Origin: Rhodococcus sp. 06-462-5 | Lineage (GTDB): Bacteria; Actinomycetota; Actinomycetes; Mycobacteriales; Mycobacteriaceae | NCBI RefSeq assembly: GCF_002258315.1 | Contig: NZ_NOYD01000013.1 | Span: forward strand, 310,001-374,000 | Direction: 5' to 3' | Length of the DNA stretch: 64,000 nt | Shown here: piece by piece, positions 61,045 to 64,000 of the stretch | Numbering within the stretch: position 1 is the stretch's first letter | How the letters are laid out: each line of letters opens with the position of its first letter | Program-made: the position numbers and the translations under genes | The notes under the pieces: generated by a model | What the model saw: only the letters and a program-made list of their open reading frames with translations | What the model was told of the DNA's origin: nothing | Database searches by the model: none

Positions 61045-64000
61045 CTAGGCATCGATGTCCACCGGAGGACCTGCAGGCCGCGCTGCTGCGCGCCGTCTGC
61101 GAGGACGTGCCGCAGGGACCTCCACCGGCTCCACGGGCTGTTCGGCCGCAGCTGTGAGCGGTGCCGACGGCTCGTCGGGTGTCGTCCCGGCCTGGTCGGA
61201 AGACGTGGCGTCCTCCGCGTCGTCCGTGGCGGGTACGACGATGACCATGCCCGCGTCGGGCGCTGTGCCGGTCGGCGCTGCTGCCTTGCGGGCCACCCGC
61301 CGTCCGCGTCGAGCCTTCGGTGCCGCCGGAGCGGACGGCTCGTCGGCCGGAGTCTCGGCGGGCGAGTCCGCTGCCGTGACGTCGGTCTCCGCGTCGGCGA
61401 CCGCAGCGGCCGCAGCGTCCACGTCGTCGGCGGAGACCACGGTCACCACGGCGTCGCCGCTGGGAGCTTCGGCCGGTGCCGGTGTCTCGACATCGGCGGG
61501 GCTGACGTCGGCCACCACGTCGTCGTGATGCGCCGCCATGGCCAGTGCCACCGGATGCGCCCGCTTGATCGACGGATCGACCACGGGGTGCTCGTGACCG
61601 TCTGCCTGCGCGTTCGAGGAAGCCCGGTCGTTGCCGTCCGACCGATCGTTGCCGTCGGCCTTGTTGTCCTTGCCGCGTCGACGCCTGCTGCTCGTTCCCG
61701 AGTTGCCGGCTTCGGACCGCGACGAGTTGGACCGACCGCCGTCGTTGTCCGGCTTGGCGTCGATGGGGAACGGGTGCACGACGATGCCGCGGCCCTGGCA
61801 GTGCTCGCACGTGGTGGAGAACGCCTCGACGAGCCCGGTACCGAGCTTCTTGCGGGTCATCTGCACCAGTCCGAGCGAGGTCACCTCGGAGACCTGATGG
61901 CGAGTCCGGTCGCGTCCGAGGGACTCGGTCAGGCGCCGCAGCACGAGATCGCGATTGGACTCGAGCACCATGTCGATGAAGTCGACGACGATCATGCCGC
62001 CGATGTCGCGCAGACGCATCTGGCGAACGACTTCCTCGGCGGCCTCGATGTTGTTGCGGGTGACCGTCTCCTCGAGGTTGCCGCCGGAGCCGGTGAACTT
62101 GCCGGTGTTGACGTCGACGACAGTCATCGCCTCGGTGCGATCGATCACCAGGGTGCCGCCGGAAGGCAGCCAGACCTTGCGATCGAGGGCCTTGGCCAGC
62201 TGCTCGTCGATGCGGTGCGCGGCGAAGACGTCGACCGAACTGCCGTCGGCCTCGTATCGGTGCAGCCGCTCCATCATGTCCGGGGCCACGGTCTCGACGT
62301 AGTTGGACGTCGTCGTCCATGCCTTGTCGCCCTCGATGACGAGCTTGGAGAAGTCCTCGTTGAACAGGTCTCGGATGACCTTGACCAGCATGTCGGGCTC
62401 TTCGTACAGCGTCTGCGGTTGCACGCCCTTGCCGGTTTCGGCGTTGGCCGAGCGTTCTTCGATGCTGGCCCACTGCGCCTGCAGGCGAGTCACGTCCCGT
62501 GCGAGTTCTTCTTCGCTGACGCCCTCCGCTGCGGTGCGGATGATGACGCCTGCCTCGGGAGGCACGATGTCGCGGAGGATCTCCTTGAGCCGCTTGCGCT
62601 CGGTATCGGGCAGCTTGCGGCTGATGCCGGTGGAGCTTCCACCGGGCACGTAGACGAGGAAGCGACCGGCGAGCGAGAGCTGTGTCGTCAGGCGAGCACC
62701 CTTGTGTCCCACCGGGTCCTTGCTGACCTGCACGAGAACCTGATCGCCCGGCTTGAGGGCCTGCTCGATCTTGCGCGCGCTTCCGCCGAGACCGGCAGCG
62801 TCCCAGTTGACCTCGCCTGCGTACAGCACACCGTTGCGGCCACGGCCGATGTCGATGAAGGCTGCTTCCATGCTGGGCAGCACGTTCTGAACGCGGCCCA
62901 GGTAGACGTTGCCGACCATCGACGCGGTGGCACTGCTGGTGACGAAGTGCTCGACGAGCACGCCGTCTTCGAGCACGGCAACCTGTGTGGTCAGCGGGTG
63001 ATCCGGTGTCGCCTTCTCCCGCACGACCATGACGCGGTCGACGGATTCACGGCGCGCCAGGAACTCGGACTCGGTGAGGATCGGCGGACGACGACGGCCG
63101 GCATCGCGCCCGTCGCGGCGGCGCTGACGCTTGGCCTCGAGCCGCGTCGAACCCGTGATTCCCTGAACCTCGTCCCGGGGTGCCCGACTCTTGTTGCGCG
63201 GCTCACGCTCGTGCACGACCGTGTTGGGCGGATCGTCCTCGGACGACGCGCCTTCGGCAGCGGCCTCGGCTCCGGTCTTGCGCCTGCGACGGCGGCGGCG
63301 ACGACGGCTGGAGCCGTCTCCGTCCGAACCGCCGTTGTCGGAGTCGTCGTAGTTGTCCTGGGCACCCGAATCGGACTCGTCGTCGCTGTCCTCGGCCGAG
63401 GAGTCCGCGGTACGCGTGTCGTCGGAGGAGTCGGTCGAATCGGAGTTCTGTCGGTCGGAGGAACGGCTGCGAGTACGTGACCGACGTGAGCGCCGTCCCG
63501 AGTTCGACTGCTGCCCGTCACTTGCCGAGGACTCGTCCGAGTCGGCGTCGTCGGTCGACTCCGCGTCGGTCGAATCGGCGGTCTCGGTGTCGCCGTCGGA
63601 ATCGTCGTCCGAGTTCTCGTCGGTCGACTCGTCCGAGGACTGCTCGCCGCGACCACGTCCGCGACCACGACGGCCGCGCCGACGGCGTCGAGGCTGAGAC
63701 TGATCGTCGTCGCCGTCACCGTCGGTCGAGCTCTCGGCGGCGGCCGACTCGTCGGCCTCGGACGACGAGGACCCCTCGGTCGAGACGGCAGAGATCTCGG
63801 GTGTGCCGGTCTCCGGCGTCACCGCGGACTCGCTGCTGTCGGTGTCAGCGGTGCTGTCGGTGTCAGCGGTGCTGTCGGTGTTCGGAGCCTCGTCCTTGGG
63901 CGCGGCCTTGCGGCTGCGGCGACGACGAGCCGGGGGCTCGGCCGGTGACTCCGTCGATTCCGTCGCTGGGGCATCGACGGCGGCGGGCTGCAGAAACAGA
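61045..64000 (-). CDS. rne: ribonuclease E/G family protein (partial, N-terminus off window)
   Basis: At least 984 residues are visible; the frame stays open to the right edge. Endoribonuclease of rRNA processing and mRNA decay. The long N-terminal part is acidic, Asp/Ser/Thr-rich with basic RRRRRR blocks (disordered). The catalytic core begins around MVVREKATPDHPLTTQVAVL, with the S1 domain segment GNVYLGRVQNVLPSMEAAFIDIG, the Mg2+-binding Asp pair in VDVNTGKFTG and FIDMV, and the Zn-link CEHCQGRG. A C-terminal Ala/Pro/Val-rich tail of about 200 residues ends RAAARPAGPPVDIDA. This arrangement, with disordered arms on both sides, is typical of actinobacterial RNase E. Confidence 0.94.
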   Translation of the reverse strand, partial: LFLQPAAVDAPATESTESPAEPPARRRRSRKAAPKDEAPNTDSTADTDSTADTDSSESAVTPETGTPEISAVSTEGSSSSEADESAAAESSTDGDGDDDQSQPRRRRRGRRGRGRGRGEQSSDESTDENSDDDSDGDTETADSTDAESTDDADSDESSASDGQQSNSGRRSRRSRTRSRSSDRQNSDSTDSSDDTRTADSSAEDSDDESDSGAQDNYDDSDNGGSDGDGSSRRRRRRRRRKTGAEAAAEGASSEDDPPNTVVHEREPRNKSRAPRDEVQGITGSTRLEAKRQRRRDGRDAGRRRPPILTESEFLARRESVDRVMVVREKATPDHPLTTQVAVLEDGVLVEHFVTSSATASMVGNVYLGRVQNVLPSMEAAFIDIGRGRNGVLYAGEVNWDAAGLGGSARKIEQALKPGDQVLVQVSKDPVGHKGARLTTQLSLAGRFLVYVPGGSSTGISRKLPDTERKRLKEILRDIVPPEAGVIIRTAAEGVSEEELARDVTRLQAQWASIEERSANAETGKGVQPQTLYEEPDMLVKVIRDLFNEDFSKLVIEGDKAWTTTSNYVETVAPDMMERLHRYEADGSSVDVFAAHRIDEQLAKALDRKVWLPSGGTLVIDRTEAMTVVDVNTGKFTGSGGNLEETVTRNNIEAAEEVVRQMRLRDIGGMIVVDFIDMVLESNRDLVLRRLTESLGRDRTRHQVSEVTSLGLVQMTRKKLGTGLVEAFSTTCEHCQGRGIVVHPFPIDAKPDNDGGRSNSSRSEAGNSGTSSRRRRGKDNKADGNDRSDGNDRASSNAQADGHEHPVVDPSIKRAHPVALAMAAHHDDVVADVSPADVETPAPAEAPSGDAVVTVVSADDVDAAAAAVADAETDVTAADSPAETPADEPSAPAAPKARRGRRVARKAAAPTGTAPDAGMVIVVPATDDAEDATSSDQAGTTPDEPSAPLTAAAEQPVEPVEVPAARPRRRRAAARPAGPPVDIDA
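63835..63881 (-). repeat. 18-bp tandem repeat in rne
   Basis: GCTGTCGGTGTCAGCGGT is repeated exactly twice (63835-63852, 63853-63870) plus 11 nt of a third copy. It encodes a Thr-Asp-Ser-Thr-Ala-Asp repeat in the disordered N-terminal arm of RNase E. Confidence 0.9.

Noticed and set aside
60880-63480. 866-codon open frame antisense to rne
   Set aside because: RNase E on the opposite strand is unmistakable; the plus-strand translation is repetitive and motif-free.
63835-63881. CRISPR-like repeat
   Set aside because: Units are contiguous, in frame and within rne; there are no spacers.

Overview
This 64 kb window is high-GC, densely packed actinobacterial chromosome. Gene content and order point to the Mycobacteriales, most likely a Rhodococcus-like member of the Nocardiaceae. 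From remembered gene order, the backbone follows the Mycobacterium tuberculosis Rv2372c-Rv2444c region: rsmE, dnaJ2, hrcA, hemW, sulfite reductase/cysH, sulfate transporter, trehalase, lepA, rpsT, holA, comEC/comEA, degV, octT, gpgP, rsfS, nadD, the VWA/MoxR pair, proA, then proB, obg, rpmA, rplU and rne. Both window ends cut genes: rsmE on the left and rne on the right.

Layout. 1-4.4 kb: heat-shock repressor/chaperone genes, an antitoxin-like small protein and hemW. 4.4-14.5 kb: assimilatory sulfur genes. A plus-strand operon (sulfite reductase, cysH, cysD, cysN, sirohydrochlorin chelatase) runs head-on into a minus-strand sulfate ABC importer operon (sbp-cysT-cysW-cysA). Each operon is preceded by an apparently leaderless short ORF rich in C-terminal cysteine codons, the signature of cysteine-responsive attenuators. 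14.1-24 kb: two tiny membrane proteins, GH15 trehalase, nitronate monooxygenase, lepA, a PemK/MazF-like protein, and a three-gene transglutaminase/alpha-E/ATP-grasp operon. 24-35 kb: rpsT, holA, comEC/comEA, degV, the methylglucose-lipopolysaccharide genes octT and gpgP, rsfS, nadD, a VWA/MoxR pair and proA.

35.2-57.4 kb is an accessory block inserted between proA and proB. It holds an Old Yellow Enzyme, a D-2-hydroxyacid dehydrogenase, and a minus-strand catabolic regulon built around a clear DoeA/EutD-type ectoine hydrolase. The regulon also has an MHS-type transporter, an M20 deacylase, two aminotransferases, a GntR/FCD regulator, an aldehyde dehydrogenase and a 970-residue FAD/Fe-S dehydrogenase. 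The same 14-bp palindrome lies in front of both halves of this regulon, with a weaker copy before the transporter. Further right are a ribokinase/AraC pair, a VOC protein, two FluC fluoride channels, a RecQ-like helicase, and ectoine biosynthesis genes ectA, ectB and ectC without ectD. ectA and ectB share one reading frame with no stop between them, and a perfect CRP/GlxR-type site lies upstream. 56.5-64 kb: a sirtuin, proB, obg, rpmA, rplU and rne.

Most operons are tightly coupled (ATGA overlaps) and several convergent gene pairs share hairpins or overlap. No tRNA, rRNA, IS element, phage or CRISPR array was seen.
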